A stretch of 64,000 nucleotides of DNA from contig NZ_JARZAJ010000004.1 of the NCBI RefSeq assembly GCF_029892105.1, forward strand, positions 186,001-250,000, written 5' to 3'. A model generated the notes under the pieces. The model made no database searches and was not told the DNA's origin. It saw only the letters and a program-made list of their open reading frames with translations. The DNA is from Kitasatospora sp. GP82. GTDB lineage: Bacteria > Actinomycetota > Actinomycetes > Streptomycetales > Streptomycetaceae. The translations under genes were made by a program, and so were the position numbers. Below are positions 47,680-58,767 of this stretch, piece by piece; within the stretch, counting starts at the first letter, position 1, and the number at the start of each line of letters is the position of its first letter.

Positions 47680-48339
47680 TCAGGCGTGCTTCTTCTGCTC
47701 CAGGGCCGAGACCGCGCGCTCGGTGACCTCGTCGACCTTGCCGAGCGCCGAGATGGTCACCAGCAGGCCCTGGTCCGCGTAGTAGCCGATGATCGGCTCG
47801 GTCTTGGAGTGGTACTCCTCCAGGCGGACCCGGACGGCCTCTTCGGTGTCGTCCGAGCGCTGGTAGAGCTCGCCACCGCACTCGTCGCAGACGCCCTCGA
47901 CGGCCGACGGGTTGTAGACCACGTGGAAGACGTGGGCGCCGTCCTTGCGGCACAGCCGGCGGCCGGCGATCCGCTTGACGACCTCGTCCTCGGGGACCTC
48001 CAGGTCGAGCACCCCGTCCAGGGCGATGCCCTGCTCGGTCAGGAACTCGTCCAGTGCCTTGGCCTGGCCCAGGTTGCGCGGGAAGCCGTCCAGCAGGAAA
48101 CCGCCTCTGGCGTCCGGCTGCAGCATCCGGTCCTTGGCCATGCCGATGGTGACCTCATCCGGTACCAGGCGGCCCGCGTCCATGTACGCCTTCGCCTCGA
48201 GCCCCAGCGGGGTGCCCTGGCTGATGTTGGCGCGGAACAGGTCACCGGTGGAGATGTGAGGGATGGACAGGGTCTTGGCGAGCACATGCGCCTGAGTACC
48301 CTTCCCGGCCCCGGGAGGTCCGACGAGGACGATACGCAT
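47680..48339 (-). CDS. adk: Adenylate kinase
   Basis: A 219-residue kinase interconverting AMP plus ATP with two ADP. The P-loop is GPPGAGKGT (7-15), the AMP-binding region has [15 protein letters not shown], and the LID domain (about 125-165) has the zinc-type cysteines in CRKDG and CDECGG. It starts one base into the secY stop (TGATG overlap), so the pair is translationally coupled. Confidence 0.97.
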   Translation of the reverse strand: MRIVLVGPPGAGKGTQAHVLAKTLSIPHISTGDLFRANISQGTPLGLEAKAYMDAGRLVPDEVTIGMAKDRMLQPDARGGFLLDGFPRNLGQAKALDEFLTEQGIALDGVLDLEVPEDEVVKRIAGRRLCRKDGAHVFHVVYNPSAVEGVCDECGGELYQRSDDTEEAVRVRLEEYHSKTEPIIGYYADQGLLVTISALGKVDEVTERAVSALEQKKHA

Positions 48340-49646
48340 CAGCGGAGGAACCCTTCGTAATTACGCTGCTGGAGCTGGCTCTCGATCTGCTTCACAGTTT
48401 CGAGTCCGACGCCGACGACGATGAGCACGCTGGTGCCGCCGAACGGGAAGTTGGTCTGCTGTCCGAAGGCGACCAGGGCGATCATCGGGATCAACGCGAT
48501 CAGGCCCAGGTAGAGCGCACCCGGCCACGTGATTCGGGTCAGCACGTAGTTAAGGTACTCGGCCGTCGGGCGGCCGGCCCGGATACCCGGGATGAACCCA
48601 CCATACTTCTTCATGTTGTCGGCAACTTCTTCGGGGTTGAAGGAGATCGCGACGTAGAAGAAGGCGAAGAACACGATCAGCACGAAGTACGTGACCATGT
48701 AGATCGGGTGGTCGCCCTTGACGAAGTTGGTGCGGATCCAGGTCGCCCAGCCGGCCTGGCTGTTGGTCAGCTGAACCACCAGGGCCGGAATGTAGAGCAG
48801 CGACGAAGCGAAGATGACCGGGATGACACCGGCCTGGTTCACCTTCAACGGGATGTAGGTCGAGGTGCCGCCGAAGGCGCGGCGGCCGATCATCCGCTTC
48901 GCGTACTGGACGGGGATCCGGCGCTGGGCCTGCTCGACGAAGATGACCAGGACCACGACGACGACGCCGACCAGGATGACGCTGAAGAACTCGCCCCAGC
49001 CGCCGAAGAGCTTGCCCGACGTCTTGATTGCCCACATCGAGCCCGGGAAGCCGGCCGCGATGGAGGTGAAGATCAGGATCGACATGCCGTTGCCGATACC
49101 GCGGTCGGTGATCAGCTCACCCAGCCACATGATCACGGTGGTGCCGGCGGTCATCGTGATGACCATGACCGCGATCCGGAAGACCGACTGGTCCGGCACG
49201 ATCTGGTTGGCCAGCGGGCAGCCGGAGAACAGCGCGCCGCTGGAGGCCGTGGCCACGATGCCGGTGCCCTGGAGCACCGCGAGCGCGATGGTCAGGTACC
49301 GGGTGTACTGGGTGATCTTCGCCGTACCGGCCTGCCCCTCCTTCTTCAGCGCCTCAAGCCGCGGAATCACCACGGTGAGGAGCTGGAGGATGATGCTGGC
49401 CGTGATGTACGGCATGATGCCGAGCGCGAAGATCGTCAGCTGGAGCAGTGCTCCACCACTGAAGAGGTTGACCAGGCCGAACAGACCGGAAGTCGTCTGC
49501 TTGTAGCACTGGTTGACCGCGACGAAGTTGACGCCCGGCACTGGGATGTGTGCGCCCAGCCGGAACAGCACCATGATGCCCAGCGTGAACAGCAGCTTTT
49601 TGCGCAGGTCGGGCGTCTGGAACGCCCGCGCGAACGCACTGAGCAC
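48339..49646 (-). CDS. secY: Preprotein translocase subunit SecY
   Basis: A 435-residue core subunit of the Sec channel with ten membrane helices. Landmarks are [11 protein letters not shown] near residue 30, [17 protein letters not shown] (helix 2-3), and [33 protein letters not shown] in the cytoplasmic loop before helix 9, which contacts the ribosome and SecA. The GTG at 49646 gives the usual length; an upstream extension of 40 codons is rejected. A strong hairpin upstream separates it from rplO, so the 215 bases between should hold a promoter. Confidence 0.97.
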   Translation of the reverse strand: MLSAFARAFQTPDLRKKLLFTLGIMVLFRLGAHIPVPGVNFVAVNQCYKQTTSGLFGLVNLFSGGALLQLTIFALGIMPYITASIILQLLTVVIPRLEALKKEGQAGTAKITQYTRYLTIALAVLQGTGIVATASSGALFSGCPLANQIVPDQSVFRIAVMVITMTAGTTVIMWLGELITDRGIGNGMSILIFTSIAAGFPGSMWAIKTSGKLFGGWGEFFSVILVGVVVVVLVIFVEQAQRRIPVQYAKRMIGRRAFGGTSTYIPLKVNQAGVIPVIFASSLLYIPALVVQLTNSQAGWATWIRTNFVKGDHPIYMVTYFVLIVFFAFFYVAISFNPEEVADNMKKYGGFIPGIRAGRPTAEYLNYVLTRITWPGALYLGLIALIPMIALVAFGQQTNFPFGGTSVLIVVGVGLETVKQIESQLQQRNYEGFLR

Positions 49647-49860
49647 GGTGCCTCCTGCGCCTCCCACGCGTCGTCGGCGGGAGGGTCGGTCCTGATGGGG
49701 GGAGATTACGAGCCCCGATACGGGCGGCGCAGGCAAATCTCGCGCCAGCGTACAAGGGAACTCCACGGACTCTAACAGTGTGTGGCCACTCGGAAAAAGC
49801 GTGTGCCGCCGGTCCCCTTCTTATGGGGTACCAGATGCCCGGATTTGACACACAAAGAGA

Positions 49861-49900
49861 ACGGGCCCGGTACCTCCCTTTCGGGAAGTACCGGGCCCGT
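49861..49900 (-). terminator. Terminator between rplO and secY
   Basis: A 13-bp stem (49861-49873 with 49888-49900) extended by 4 bp past one mismatch, loop TTTC, 12 bases after the rplO stop. It ends the S10-spc ribosomal transcript. Confidence 0.9.
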
Positions 49901-49912
49901 AGGTCACCGGTC

Positions 49913-50365
49913 TCAGATGAGCTCGGTCACGGAGCCACCGGCGGCGGCGATCTTCTCTGCGGCCGAGGCGGAGACGGCGTCGACCGTCACCTGCAGCGCC
50001 ACGGAGATGTCACCCTGGCCGAGGACCTTGACGAGCTCGTTCTTGCGAACGGCGCCCTTCTCGACCAGATCGGCGATGGTGACCTCGCCACCCTGCGGGT
50101 AGAGCTCGGCCAGCTTCTCCAGGTTCACGACCTGGAACTGCTTGTGGGCCGGGTTCTTGAAGCCCTTCAGCTTCGGCAGGCGCATGTGGAGGGGCATCTG
50201 GCCACCCTCGAAGCGCTGCGGAACCTGGTAACGGGCCTTGGTGCCCTTGGTACCACGACCTGCGGTCTTACCCTTGGAGCCCTCACCACGACCAACACGG
50301 ATCTTGGCGGTCTTGGCACCCGGGGCAGGCTTCAGGTTGTGGACCTTCAGCGGAGAGTCCGCCAT
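49913..50365 (-). CDS. rplO: 50S ribosomal protein L15 (uL15)
   Basis: A 150-residue L15, early assembly protein. The Gly-rich N-terminal [21 protein letters not shown] and the globular part from about residue 60 are complete. The ATG at 50365 ([10 protein letters not shown]) has GGAGG upstream; an in-frame TTG 9 bases earlier is too close to it. Last gene before a strong terminator. Confidence 0.97.
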   Translation of the reverse strand: MADSPLKVHNLKPAPGAKTAKIRVGRGEGSKGKTAGRGTKGTKARYQVPQRFEGGQMPLHMRLPKLKGFKNPAHKQFQVVNLEKLAELYPQGGEVTIADLVEKGAVRKNELVKVLGQGDISVALQVTVDAVSASAAEKIAAAGGSVTELI

Positions 50366-50366
50366 G

Positions 50367-50549
50367 TCAGTCAACCTCCTCGACCGTGACGAGGTGACGG
50401 ACGGTGTGGGCCATCCCGCGGATCTCGGGACGGTCCTCCTTCACGACCACATCGTGCATGCGCTTGAGACCAAGCGAACGCAGGGTGTCACGGTGGTTCT
50501 GCTTGCTACCGATGTAGGACTTGGTCTGCGTGATCTTGAGGCGAGCCAT
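50367..50549 (-). CDS. rpmD: 50S ribosomal protein L30 (uL30)
   Basis: A 60-residue L30 ([20 protein letters not shown] at the start, [10 protein letters not shown] later). Its ATG overlaps the rpsE stop by one base and its stop is just before rplO, the standard rpsE-rpmD-rplO order. Confidence 0.97.
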   Translation of the reverse strand: MARLKITQTKSYIGSKQNHRDTLRSLGLKRMHDVVVKEDRPEIRGMAHTVRHLVTVEEVD

Positions 50550-51169
50550 CAGGCGCTCACCCCGGCAGCACGCGCCCGCAGCAGAGCGGCGGGAGCCACG
50601 TCCTCCAGCGGCAGGCCACGACGGGCGGCGATCTCCTCGGGGCGCACGAGGCCCTTCAGAGCAGCCACGGTGGCGTGCACGATGTTGATCGCGTTGTCCG
50701 AGCCGAGCGACTTCGACAGGATGTCGTGAACGCCGGCGCACTCCAGGACGGCACGCACCGGGCCACCGGCGATAACACCGGTACCGGGGGACGCCGGCTT
50801 CAGCAGCACGACGCCGGCGGCCTTCTCGCCCTGGATCGGGTGCGGGATGGTGCCCTGGATACGGGGGACCTTGAAGAAGCTCTTCTTGGCCTCCTCAACA
50901 CCCTTGGCGATGGCGGCCGGAACCTCCTTCGCCTTCCCGTAACCGACACCCACGGTGCCGTCACCGTCGCCCACCACGACCAGCGCGGTGAAGCTGAAAC
51001 GACGACCACCCTTGACAACCTTGGCGACACGGTTGATCGCGACGACGCGCTCGACGTAAGCGGTCTTCTCGACAACCTGGGCAGCGCCCCGGTCGTCACG
51101 CTTACGGTCGCGCCGCTCGCCGCCGGTGCCGCCGCCGGCGCCGCTACCGCGGCGCTGGGGTCCAGCCAT
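50549..51169 (-). CDS. rpsE: 30S ribosomal protein S5 (uS5)
   Basis: A 206-residue S5, which guards decoding accuracy. The double-stranded RNA-binding-like domain starts near [21 protein letters not shown] and is followed by [14 protein letters not shown]. The first 30 residues are a Gly/Arg-rich extension ([19 protein letters not shown]) usual in actinobacteria. Confidence 0.97.
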   Translation of the reverse strand: MAGPQRRGSGAGGGTGGERRDRKRDDRGAAQVVEKTAYVERVVAINRVAKVVKGGRRFSFTALVVVGDGDGTVGVGYGKAKEVPAAIAKGVEEAKKSFFKVPRIQGTIPHPIQGEKAAGVVLLKPASPGTGVIAGGPVRAVLECAGVHDILSKSLGSDNAINIVHATVAALKGLVRPEEIAARRGLPLEDVAPAALLRARAAGVSA

Positions 51170-51217
51170 TGGAATTACCTCTCTCGTTTACGTCCGTCGA
51201 CAGAGCCGACGAGCGGC

Positions 51218-51601
51218 TTAGAAGTCGAGCCCGGCCTCACGGGCCGCGTCCGCCAGGGCGGCGATGCGGCCGGCGTACCGGTTGCCCGCGCGGTCGAAGA
51301 CGACCGACTCGATGCCGGCGGCCTTGGCGCGCTCGGCGACCAGGCTCCCGACCTTCTTGGCCAGCTCGGTCTTGTCGCCCTCGGTGCCCTTGATGGACAC
51401 GTCGAGGGTGGACGCCGACGCCAGGGTGTGACCCTTGGCGTCGTCGATGACCTGGGCGACCATGTGACGGTTCGAGCGCGTCACAACGAGACGCGGACGC
51501 ACCTCGGTGCCGACGACACGCTTGCGAACGCGAATCGCGCGGCGCTTGCGAGCGGTGCTCTTGTAGGCGTTGCCCTTGCCGATCTTGACAGAGACGCTCA
51601 T
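51218..51601 (-). CDS. rplR: 50S ribosomal protein L18 (uL18)
   Basis: A 127-residue L18 that binds 5S rRNA. The basic N-terminus ([18 protein letters not shown]) and the [27 protein letters not shown] end are intact. Four bases after rplF. Confidence 0.97.
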   Translation of the reverse strand: MSVSVKIGKGNAYKSTARKRRAIRVRKRVVGTEVRPRLVVTRSNRHMVAQVIDDAKGHTLASASTLDVSIKGTEGDKTELAKKVGSLVAERAKAAGIESVVFDRAGNRYAGRIAALADAAREAGLDF

Positions 51602-51604
51602 CGC

Positions 51605-52144
51605 TTACTTACCACTCTTTCCGACCTTGCGGCGGATGACCTCGCCCGCGTACTTGACGCCCTTGGCCTTGTACGGGTCGGGCTTACGCAGCTTGCGGAT
51701 CTTGGCCGAAACCTCGCCGACCAGCTGCTTGTCGATCCCGTCCACGTGGAACTTGGTGGGCGACTCGACCACGAAGGAGATGCCCTCCGGGGCCTCGATC
51801 AGGATCGGGTGGCTGTAGCCGAGCTGGAACTCCATGCTGGAGCCCTTCGCTGCGACTCGGTAACCAACACCGCTGATCTCCAGCGACTTGCGGTAGCCCG
51901 CGGTCACGCCGGTGATCATGTTCGCCACCAGCGTGCGGCTCAGCCCGTGCAGGGCCTTCGACAGACGCTCGTCGTTCGGGCGAGTGACGACCAGGGTGCC
52001 GTTCTCGTCCTTGCCGATCTCGATCGGCGCGGCGACAACGTGGGTGAGAGAGCCCTTCGGGCCCTTCACCGAGACCGCCTGGCCATCGATGGTGACGTCC
52101 ACGCCGGCGGGAACCGGGATGGGCAGCCGTCCAATGCGCGACAT
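51605..52144 (-). CDS. rplF: 50S ribosomal protein L6 (uL6)
   Basis: A 179-residue L6 near the factor-binding site. It begins [20 protein letters not shown] and ends in the signature [19 protein letters not shown]. 22 bases after rpsH. Confidence 0.98.
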   Translation of the reverse strand: MSRIGRLPIPVPAGVDVTIDGQAVSVKGPKGSLTHVVAAPIEIGKDENGTLVVTRPNDERLSKALHGLSRTLVANMITGVTAGYRKSLEISGVGYRVAAKGSSMEFQLGYSHPILIEAPEGISFVVESPTKFHVDGIDKQLVGEVSAKIRKLRKPDPYKAKGVKYAGEVIRRKVGKSGK

Positions 52145-52166
52145 TGCTGTACCTCCGTTTCCCGAA

Positions 52167-52574
52167 TTACCAGACGTAGGCGAGAACTTCTCCGCCTACG
52201 CCCTTCTTGGCGGCCTGCTTGTCGGTCAGGAGGCCGGAGGACGTGGAGATGATCGCCACGCCCAGGCCGCCGAGAACCTTCGGCAGGTTGGTGGACTTTG
52301 CGTAAACGCGCAGACCCGGCTTGCTGATGCGCTTGATGCCGGCGATGGAGCGCTCACGGTTCGGGCCGAACTTGAGCTCGATGGTCAGCTTCTTGCCGAC
52401 CTCGCCCTCAGTGGGCTCCTCAACCTTGTAGGAGGAGATGTACCCCTCCTGCTGCAGGATCTCGGCGACGTGCGCCTTGATCTTGCTAGCCGGCATCGCC
52501 ACGGAGTCGTGGTACGCCGAGTTAGCGTTACGCAGACGCGTGAGCATGTCTGCGATGGGGTCGGTCATGGTCAT
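52167..52574 (-). CDS. rpsH: 30S ribosomal protein S8 (uS8)
   Basis: A 135-residue S8, a primary 16S rRNA binder and, in E. coli, the autogenous repressor of the spc operon. [14 protein letters not shown] opens the protein and [20 protein letters not shown] closes it. GAGG precedes the ATG at 52574; a second ATG two codons on is also possible. A 309-base gap separates it from rpsN. Confidence 0.97.
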   Translation of the reverse strand: MTMTDPIADMLTRLRNANSAYHDSVAMPASKIKAHVAEILQQEGYISSYKVEEPTEGEVGKKLTIELKFGPNRERSIAGIKRISKPGLRVYAKSTNLPKVLGGLGVAIISTSSGLLTDKQAAKKGVGGEVLAYVW

Positions 52575-52883
52575 GGTGGCCTCAGGCCTCTCTCGCCGTG
52601 GTTTCTCCGCGCCAGGTCCCCCTCCGCGCACTCGGAAGAGTGCGAAAGGGGCACAAGCGCAGGGGACCTACGACGTAGTAAGACTGGGTGTGCGAGCCCT
52701 CATAAGAGAGCCGCGTGCATCCATAGGGAATGCCGCGGCAGGGGGCCCGACCCCACTACCTTACGGGATCCCTGGCGGGAGCCCAAACTCCCCCCGAAGG
52801 GGAAGAAGGAGTGGGGCCGGGCACCTCTGCGTCGCTGGATGCCCAGAGCTGGTGGATGTCCCTCTTCTGAATGAAGAGGAGGA
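52575..52883 (-). other. Structured 309-base gap between rpsN and rpsH
   Basis: Unusually long for this tightly packed operon and without a credible gene. It contains a 7-bp hairpin with a 4-base loop at 52627-52644, about 52 bases before the rpsH start, and an outer stem pairing 52745-52756 with 52811-52822 (11 of 12 bp) that encloses smaller GC hairpins. It could be an S8 autoregulatory leader, an internal promoter, or an attenuator. Confidence 0.5.
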
Positions 52884-53069
52884 CTACCAGGAGCTCTTGG
52901 TCACGCCCGGCAGCTCGCCGCGGTGGGCCATCTCACGGAGGCACACACGGCACAGGCCGAACTTGCGGTACACCGAGTGCGGACGGCCGCAGCGCTGGCA
53001 CCGGGTGTACGCCCGGACAGCGAACTTCGGCTTACGCTCGGCCTTTGCGATGAGGGACTTCTTCGCCAT
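52884..53069 (-). CDS. rpsN: 30S ribosomal protein S14 type Z (uS14), zinc-binding
   Basis: A 61-residue short S14 with two CxxC pairs (CQRC and CRVC) that bind zinc. This is the zinc-dependent form; a longer zinc-free S14 is usually Zur-controlled elsewhere in streptomycetes. Four bases after rplE. Confidence 0.97.
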   Translation of the reverse strand: MAKKSLIAKAERKPKFAVRAYTRCQRCGRPHSVYRKFGLCRVCLREMAHRGELPGVTKSSW

Positions 53070-53073
53070 TGGC

Positions 53074-53643
53074 TCACGCCTCCTTGAACGGGAAGCCCAG
53101 AGCGCGCAGGAGCGCCCGGCCCTCGTCGTCGGTCTGAGCGGTGGTCACGACGGTGATGTCCATACCGCGCTGACGGTCGACCTTGTCCTGGTCGATCTCG
53201 TGGAACATAACCTGCTCGGTCAGACCGAAGGTGTAGTTGCCACGGCCGTCGAACTGCTTGGGGGAGAGACCACGGAAGTCACGGATACGCGGCAGAGCCA
53301 GCGACACCAGACGGTCCAGGAACTCCCACATGCGGTCACCACGGAGGGTGACGTGGGTGCCGATCGGCTGGCCCTCGCGCAGCTTGAACTGCGCGATGGA
53401 CTTGCGAGCCTTGGTCACGGCCGGCTTCTGACCGGTGATCGCGGTCAGGTCGCGGATCGCGCCCTCGATCAGCTTGCTGTCACGGGCAGCCTCGCCGACA
53501 CCCATGTTGACCACGACCTTGACCAGGCCGGGGATCAGCATGACGTTCTCGTACGAGAACTGCTCCTGCAGCTGGCCCTTGATCTCGGAGTTGTAACGCT
53601 CCTTGAGACGGGGGGCCACCTTCTCAACAGTCGTCTCAGACAT
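53074..53643 (-). CDS. rplE: 50S ribosomal protein L5 (uL5)
   Basis: A 189-residue L5, 5S rRNA partner at the central protuberance. Landmarks are [17 protein letters not shown] and [16 protein letters not shown]. The ATG overlaps the rplX stop. Confidence 0.98.
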   Translation of the reverse strand: MSETTVEKVAPRLKERYNSEIKGQLQEQFSYENVMLIPGLVKVVVNMGVGEAARDSKLIEGAIRDLTAITGQKPAVTKARKSIAQFKLREGQPIGTHVTLRGDRMWEFLDRLVSLALPRIRDFRGLSPKQFDGRGNYTFGLTEQVMFHEIDQDKVDRQRGMDITVVTTAQTDDEGRALLRALGFPFKEA

Positions 53644-53966
53644 CAGATGTCCTCACCGGTTCGCTTGGCAACGCGGATCTTGTTGCCCTCGTCGTCGAAG
53701 CGGTAACCAACGCGGGTGACGACCTTCTTGCCGTCCTTCTCCACGACCAGCTGGACGTTGGAGACGTGCACGGGAGCCTCGACGGTGACAATGCCACCCT
53801 GGGTGCCCGGGCCCGGCTTGGTGTGCTTCTTGACCCGGTTCACACCCTCGACCAGGACCTTGTTCTCAGCCGGCATGGCCTGAATGACCTTGCCCTGCTT
53901 GCCCTTGTCCTTGCCGGTGATGACCTGAACCAGGTCACCCTTCTTGATCTTCATGCTGTTCGCCAT
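53643..53966 (-). CDS. rplX: 50S ribosomal protein L24 (uL24)
   Basis: A 107-residue L24, an assembly initiator with KOW motif ([20 protein letters not shown]). Three bases after rplN. Met5 is an alternative start. Confidence 0.97.
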   Translation of the reverse strand: MANSMKIKKGDLVQVITGKDKGKQGKVIQAMPAENKVLVEGVNRVKKHTKPGPGTQGGIVTVEAPVHVSNVQLVVEKDGKKVVTRVGYRFDDEGNKIRVAKRTGEDI

Positions 53967-53969
53967 GGG

Positions 53970-54341
53970 TTAAAGCACCTCCGGCGCCAGCGAGATGATC
54001 TTCATGAACTTCTTGTCGCGCAGCTCGCGGCCCACCGGGCCGAAGATGCGGGTGCCACGGGGGTCACCCTCGGTGTTCTTGAGGACGACAGCGGCGTTCT
54101 CGTCGAAGCGGATGTACGAGCCATCCGGGCGACGACGCTCCTTGACGGTGCGAACGACGACGCACTTGACGACGTCGCCCTTCTTCACCGAACCGCCGGG
54201 GATCGCGTCCTTGACGGTCGCGACGATGACGTCCCCGATGCCGGCGTAGCGGCGACCGGAGCCACCGAGAACGCGGATGCAGAGAATCTCCTTGGCACCC
54301 GTGTTGTCGGCGACGCGCAGTCGCGACTCCTGCTGGATCAC
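53970..54341 (-). CDS. rplN: 50S ribosomal protein L14 (uL14)
   Basis: A 123-residue L14 at the subunit interface ([20 protein letters not shown]). GTG start. 102 bases after rpsQ, the place where S10 and spc operons are separate in enteric bacteria; no terminator-strength hairpin is seen, so the two are probably co-transcribed here. Confidence 0.98.
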   Translation of the reverse strand: MIQQESRLRVADNTGAKEILCIRVLGGSGRRYAGIGDVIVATVKDAIPGGSVKKGDVVKCVVVRTVKERRRPDGSYIRFDENAAVVLKNTEGDPRGTRIFGPVGRELRDKKFMKIISLAPEVL

Positions 54342-54443
54342 AGCTTTCTCCTGATCGTCAACGAGAGTTGACGGGCCGGCCGCTGCTCACACCGGCGTCC
54401 ACAGGGGACCCGATGCACATACGGCCGTACCACATCGACTTCG

Positions 54444-54716
54444 TTACTTGGCCTTCTCGAGGATCTCGACGACGCGCCAGCGCTTCGTCGCGGACAGCGG
54501 GCGGGTCTCCATCAGGAGGACCCGGTCGCCCACGCCGCACGCGTTCTGCTCGTCGTGCGCCTTCAGCTTGTTCGTACGGCGGATGACCTTGCCGTACAGA
54601 GCGTGCTTGACGCGGTCCTCGACGGCGACGACGACGGTCTTGTCCATCTTGTCGCTGACGACGAGACCCTCACGGGTCTTGCGGAAACCGCGCGTCTCGT
54701 TGGTGTTCTCAGTCAT
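54444..54716 (-). CDS. rpsQ: 30S ribosomal protein S17 (uS17)
   Basis: A 90-residue S17 ([20 protein letters not shown]). The ATG overlaps the rpmC stop by one base. Confidence 0.98.
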   Translation of the reverse strand: MTENTNETRGFRKTREGLVVSDKMDKTVVVAVEDRVKHALYGKVIRRTNKLKAHDEQNACGVGDRVLLMETRPLSATKRWRVVEILEKAK

Positions 54717-54940
54717 CAGGCGTTCTCCACCGTCTCGATGCCCAGCTCGCGCTCGCGCATCAGGGTGTAGATCCGCGCGATGTCCTGACGGACGAGCTTG
54801 AGCCGTCCGTGGTTGTCGAGCTGCCCGGTCGCCGCCTGGAAGCGGAGGTTGAACAGCTCCTCCTTGGCCTCGCGGAGCTTGGCAACGAGAGCCTCGTTGT
54901 CCAGCTCGCGCAGCTCAGCAGCCTTGGTGCCGGCCGACAT
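54716..54940 (-). CDS. rpmC: 50S ribosomal protein L29 (uL29)
   Basis: A 74-residue L29 at the exit tunnel ([20 protein letters not shown], then the [11 protein letters not shown] motif). Overlaps rplP by one base. Confidence 0.97.
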   Translation of the reverse strand: MSAGTKAAELRELDNEALVAKLREAKEELFNLRFQAATGQLDNHGRLKLVRQDIARIYTLMRERELGIETVENA

Positions 54941-55359
54941 CAGCTCTCACCTGCCTCGCGCCGGACAATCCGGCACTTCATCGGGAGCTTGTGAGCAGCG
55001 CGGGTGAGCGCCTCACGAGCAACCTTCTCATTGGGGTAGGACAGCTCGAACATGATCCGTCCCGGGTGAACGTTGGCAATCCACCACTCCGGCGAACCCT
55101 TACCGGAACCCATGCGGGTCTCGGCCGGCTTCTTGGTGAGGGGACGGTCCGGGTAGATGTTGATCCAGACCTTGCCGCCACGCTTGATGTGACGGGTGAC
55201 GGCGATACGAGCGGACTCGATCTGCCGGTTCGTCACGTAGGCCGGGGTCACGGCCTGGATGCCGTACTCGCCGAACGCGAGCTCGGTGCCACCCTTGGCA
55301 GCGCCACGGCGCTTGGGGTGGTGCTGCTTGCGGTGCTTGACCCTACGAGGGATCAGCAT
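54940..55359 (-). CDS. rplP: 50S ribosomal protein L16 (uL16)
   Basis: A 139-residue L16 near the peptidyl transferase centre ([33 protein letters not shown]). Three bases after rpsC. Confidence 0.98.
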   Translation of the reverse strand: MLIPRRVKHRKQHHPKRRGAAKGGTELAFGEYGIQAVTPAYVTNRQIESARIAVTRHIKRGGKVWINIYPDRPLTKKPAETRMGSGKGSPEWWIANVHPGRIMFELSYPNEKVAREALTRAAHKLPMKCRIVRREAGES

Positions 55360-55362
55360 GGG

Positions 55363-56187
55363 TCAGGCCTCCGTTCCGGTGTTCTCAGCAGCCGGAGTCT
55401 CGGCGGCCGGGGCCGCAGGGGCCTCGGCAGCGGCGGGACGACGGCCACGGCCACCGCGCTCGCCACCACGGCGCTCGCCACCGCGGGCGGGACGACCACC
55501 CTCGGGGCGGGCCGGGCGGTTGCCCGAGCGGGCAGCGGCGTTCTCAGCGCGGACCTCGGCGATGTTCTTGACGTCGCCCTTGTAGATCCAGACCTTCACG
55601 CCGATACGGCCGAAGGTCGTCTTGGCCTCGAAGAAGCCGTAGTCGACGTTCGCACGAAGGGTGTGCAGCGGCACACGGCCCTCGCGGTAGAACTCCGAAC
55701 GGCTCATCTCGGCGCCGCCGAGACGACCGGAGCACTGGACCTTGATGCCCTTGGCGCCGGACTTCATGGTGCCCTGCATCGACTTGCGCATGGCACGGCG
55801 GAACGACACGCGGGAGGACAGCTGCTCCGCGACGCCCTGAGCCACGAGCTGGGCGTCCAGCTCGGGGTTCTTGACCTCGAGGATGTTCAGCTGGACCTGC
55901 TTGCCGGTCAGCTTCTCGAGGTCGCCGCGGATGCGGTCGGCCTCGGTGCCACGGCGACCGATGACGATGCCGGGGCGAGCGGTGTGGATGTCAACGCGGA
56001 CGCGGTCACGGGTGCGCTCGATCTCAACCTTCGAGATACCGGCCCGCTCCATGCCCTTCGTCATCATGCGACGAATGGCAACGTCTTCCTTGACGTAGTC
56101 CTTGTACAGCTTGTCGGCGTACCAGCGGGACTTGAAGTCCGTGCTGATGCCGAGACGGAACCCGTGCGGGTTAACCTTCTGGCCCAT
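55363..56187 (-). CDS. rpsC: 30S ribosomal protein S3 (uS3)
   Basis: A 274-residue S3 with KH RNA-binding domain ([19 protein letters not shown]) and mRNA-entry helicase residues. The C-terminal 55 residues are a Gly/Arg/Ala-rich extension ([16 protein letters not shown], then Ala/Glu-rich) typical of streptomycetes. One-base overlap with rplV. Confidence 0.98.
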   Translation of the reverse strand: MGQKVNPHGFRLGISTDFKSRWYADKLYKDYVKEDVAIRRMMTKGMERAGISKVEIERTRDRVRVDIHTARPGIVIGRRGTEADRIRGDLEKLTGKQVQLNILEVKNPELDAQLVAQGVAEQLSSRVSFRRAMRKSMQGTMKSGAKGIKVQCSGRLGGAEMSRSEFYREGRVPLHTLRANVDYGFFEAKTTFGRIGVKVWIYKGDVKNIAEVRAENAAARSGNRPARPEGGRPARGGERRGGERGGRGRRPAAAEAPAAPAAETPAAENTGTEA

Positions 56188-56534
56188 TACCGGGTCCCTT
56201 CCTTGCTGCTGACGACCACGGTGATGTGGCTGGTCCGCTTGCGGATCCGGTAGGCACGGCCCTGAGCACGCGGACGGAACCGCTTCAGGGTCGGGCCCTC
56301 GTCAACGTACGCCTCGGAGATGACGAGGTCGTCCACGTTGGAGTGGTTGTAGTTGTGTGCGGCGTTGGCGATGGCGCTGTCGAGCACCTTGCCGACCGGC
56401 ACGGTGGCTGCCTGCGGAGCGAAACGCAGGACGGCCTGGGCCTCCGTGGCACTCATGCCACGGATGAGGTCCACCACGCGGCGGGCCTTCATGGGCGTGA
56501 CGCGGATGTACCGCGCCTGGGCCCTGGCTTCCAT
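56187..56534 (-). CDS. rplV: 50S ribosomal protein L22 (uL22)
   Basis: A 115-residue L22 lining the exit tunnel ([20 protein letters not shown]). The ATG at 56534 follows AAGGGGAC; a longer open frame upstream lies in the rpsS-rplV gap and is not family sequence. Confidence 0.97.
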   Translation of the reverse strand: MEARAQARYIRVTPMKARRVVDLIRGMSATEAQAVLRFAPQAATVPVGKVLDSAIANAAHNYNHSNVDDLVISEAYVDEGPTLKRFRPRAQGRAYRIRKRTSHITVVVSSKEGTR

Positions 56535-56592
56535 GGTTGTCCCCTTAATGGAGTAAGTCATTGAGTCGTTCTGGCGCGTCAAGCTCAGGCGC

Positions 56593-56874
56593 TTAGCGAC
56601 GCTTCGACTTGCGGTCTTCCTTGACGTGGCCACGGAAGGTACGGGTCGGAGCGAACTCGCCGAGCTTGTGGCCGACCATCGACTCGGTGACGAACACCGG
56701 GACGTGCTTGCGGCCATCGTGAACCGCGATCGTGTGACCGAGCATGCTCGGGGAGATCACGGAACGACGGGACCAGGTCTTGATGACGTTCTGGGTACCG
56801 GCTTCGTTCTGAACGTCCACCTTCTTGAGAAGGTGGCCGTCGATGAAGGGGCCCTTCTTGAGACTGCGCGGCAT
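56593..56874 (-). CDS. rpsS: 30S ribosomal protein S19 (uS19)
   Basis: A 93-residue S19 of the head ([19 protein letters not shown] to KEDRKSKRR). 11 bases after rplB. Confidence 0.98.
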   Translation of the reverse strand: MPRSLKKGPFIDGHLLKKVDVQNEAGTQNVIKTWSRRSVISPSMLGHTIAVHDGRKHVPVFVTESMVGHKLGEFAPTRTFRGHVKEDRKSKRR

Positions 56875-56885
56875 CTGACCTGCTC

Positions 56886-57722
56886 CTAGCGCTTCTTGTT
56901 GGTCTTGCGGCGGCGCACGATGAGCTTGTCCGACGCCTTGTTCGGGCGACGGGTACGGCCCTCGGGCTTACCCCACGGCGAGACCGGGTGGCGACCACCG
57001 GAGGTCTTACCCTCACCACCACCGTGCGGGTGGTCGATCGGGTTCATGGCCACACCACGCACGGTCGGGCGGACGCCCTTCCAGCGCATACGGCCGGCCT
57101 TGCCCCAGTTGATGTTCGACTGCTCGGCGTTGCCGACCTCGCCGATGGTGGCGCGGCAGCGCGCGTCGACCAGGCGGATCTCACCGGAGGGCATGCGCAG
57201 GTGCGCCATCTTGCCCTCACGCGCGAGCAGCTGGATGCCCGAACCGGCGGAGCGGGCCATCTTGGCACCGCCACCGGGGCGCAGCTCCACCGCGTGGATG
57301 GTGGTACCGACCGGGATGTTGCGCAGCGGCAGGTTGTTGCCCGGCTTGATGTCGGCGCCAGCGCCGTTCTCGATCCGGTCACCCTGAGCAACACCGCGCG
57401 GGGCGATGATGTAGCGCTTCTCGCCGTCCGCGTAGTGCAGGAGCGCGATGCGCGCGGTGCGGTTGGGGTCGTACTCGATGTGAGCGACCTTGGCCGGCAC
57501 GCCGTCCTTGTCGTGACGACGGAAGTCGATCACGCGGTAGGCGCGCTTGTGTCCGCCACCCTGGTGGCGAGCGGTGATACGACCGGCGTTGTTACGGCCG
57601 CCCTTGCTGTGCAGGGGGCGAACCAGCGACTTCTCCGGCGTGGACCGCGTGATCTCTACGAAGTCGGCCACGCTGGAGCCACGACGGCCCGGCGTAGTCG
57701 GCTTGTACTTGCGGATGCCCAT
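56886..57722 (-). CDS. rplB: 50S ribosomal protein L2 (uL2)
   Basis: A 278-residue L2, needed for peptidyl transferase assembly. The peptidyl-transferase-proximal His lies in [18 protein letters not shown]. Start [13 protein letters not shown]. 43 bases after rplW. Confidence 0.98.
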   Translation of the reverse strand: MGIRKYKPTTPGRRGSSVADFVEITRSTPEKSLVRPLHSKGGRNNAGRITARHQGGGHKRAYRVIDFRRHDKDGVPAKVAHIEYDPNRTARIALLHYADGEKRYIIAPRGVAQGDRIENGAGADIKPGNNLPLRNIPVGTTIHAVELRPGGGAKMARSAGSGIQLLAREGKMAHLRMPSGEIRLVDARCRATIGEVGNAEQSNINWGKAGRMRWKGVRPTVRGVAMNPIDHPHGGGEGKTSGGRHPVSPWGKPEGRTRRPNKASDKLIVRRRKTNKKR

Positions 57723-57765
57723 TTGGCTCTCTCGTCCTCGTCCTTATCGACGATCCGTCTCTCCG

Positions 57766-58086
57766 TCAGGAGGAGACCGGACCACCGAAGATGTCGATGC
57801 GGTTGCCCTCGGCCAGCGTCACGATGGCGCGCTTGGTGTCCTTGCGCTTGCCAAAGCCCGTCTTGGAGCGCTTGCGCTTGCCCTGACGGTTGATCGTGTT
57901 GACGGCCTCGACCTTGACCGAGAAGACCGCCTCGACGGCCTGCTTGATCTGGGTCTTGTTGGCGCCCGGCGACACGATGAACGTGTACTTGTTCTCGTCG
58001 AGGAGCGAGTAGCTCTTCTCGGAGATGACCGGCTTCACCAGGACGTCACGGGGGTCCGTGAACGTCTTGCTCGTAACGTCGCTCAT
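57766..58086 (-). CDS. rplW: 50S ribosomal protein L23 (uL23)
   Basis: A 106-residue L23 at the tunnel exit, docking site for trigger factor and SRP ([20 protein letters not shown]). One-base overlap with rplD. Confidence 0.98.
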   Translation of the reverse strand: MSDVTSKTFTDPRDVLVKPVISEKSYSLLDENKYTFIVSPGANKTQIKQAVEAVFSVKVEAVNTINRQGKRKRSKTGFGKRKDTKRAIVTLAEGNRIDIFGGPVSS

Positions 58087-58763
58087 CAGGCGGCGCTCCC
58101 TTCGAGCTCGCCCTCAGCGGCAACGGCCTTGGCGGACGCGACCGGACCGGTCACGAAGCGCTCGAAGGCGGCCTGGGTGAAGACCACATCGTCGGAGACG
58201 AGCACGTCGTAGGTGTTCAGCTGACCGGCGTCCAGGATGTGGACGTGCGGCAGGTTGCGAGCGGACTTGAGGCCCAGCTCGTCCTCGCGCTCGACGACCA
58301 GAAGGACGTTCTTGCGCTCGGTGATCTTGCCGAACAGGCCCTTGGCGGCCTTGGTCGACGGCGCCTCGGTCGCGGTCACGGCGGTGATGACGTGAATGCG
58401 CTCGTGACGGGCCCGGTCGGTGAGCGCACCGCGCAGAGCGGCGGCGATCATCTTCTTCGGGGTCCGCTGCGAGTAGTCACGCGGCACGGGACCGTGCACA
58501 ACGCCACCGCCGGCGAACTGCGGCGCGCGGGTCGAGCCCTGACGGGCGCGGCCGGTGCCCTTCTGGCGGTACGGCTTCTTGCCGCCACCACGGACCTCGC
58601 CACGGTTCTTGACCTTGTGAGTGCCCTGACGGGCCGCAGCGAGCTGCGCCACGACGACCTGGTGCATCAGCGGGATGCTGACCTTGGCGTCGAAGATCTC
58701 GGCGGGCAGCTCGACGCTGCCGGCCTTGTCGCCGTTCGGCGACAGGATGTCAATGGTGCTCAT
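58086..58763 (-). CDS. rplD: 50S ribosomal protein L4 (uL4)
   Basis: A 225-residue L4. The tunnel loop contains [20 protein letters not shown]. In E. coli L4 also represses the S10 operon; whether that holds here is unknown. Four bases after rplC. Confidence 0.98.
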   Translation of the reverse strand: MSTIDILSPNGDKAGSVELPAEIFDAKVSIPLMHQVVVAQLAAARQGTHKVKNRGEVRGGGKKPYRQKGTGRARQGSTRAPQFAGGGVVHGPVPRDYSQRTPKKMIAAALRGALTDRARHERIHVITAVTATEAPSTKAAKGLFGKITERKNVLLVVEREDELGLKSARNLPHVHILDAGQLNTYDVLVSDDVVFTQAAFERFVTGPVASAKAVAAEGELEGSAA

Positions 58764-58767
58764 TTAT

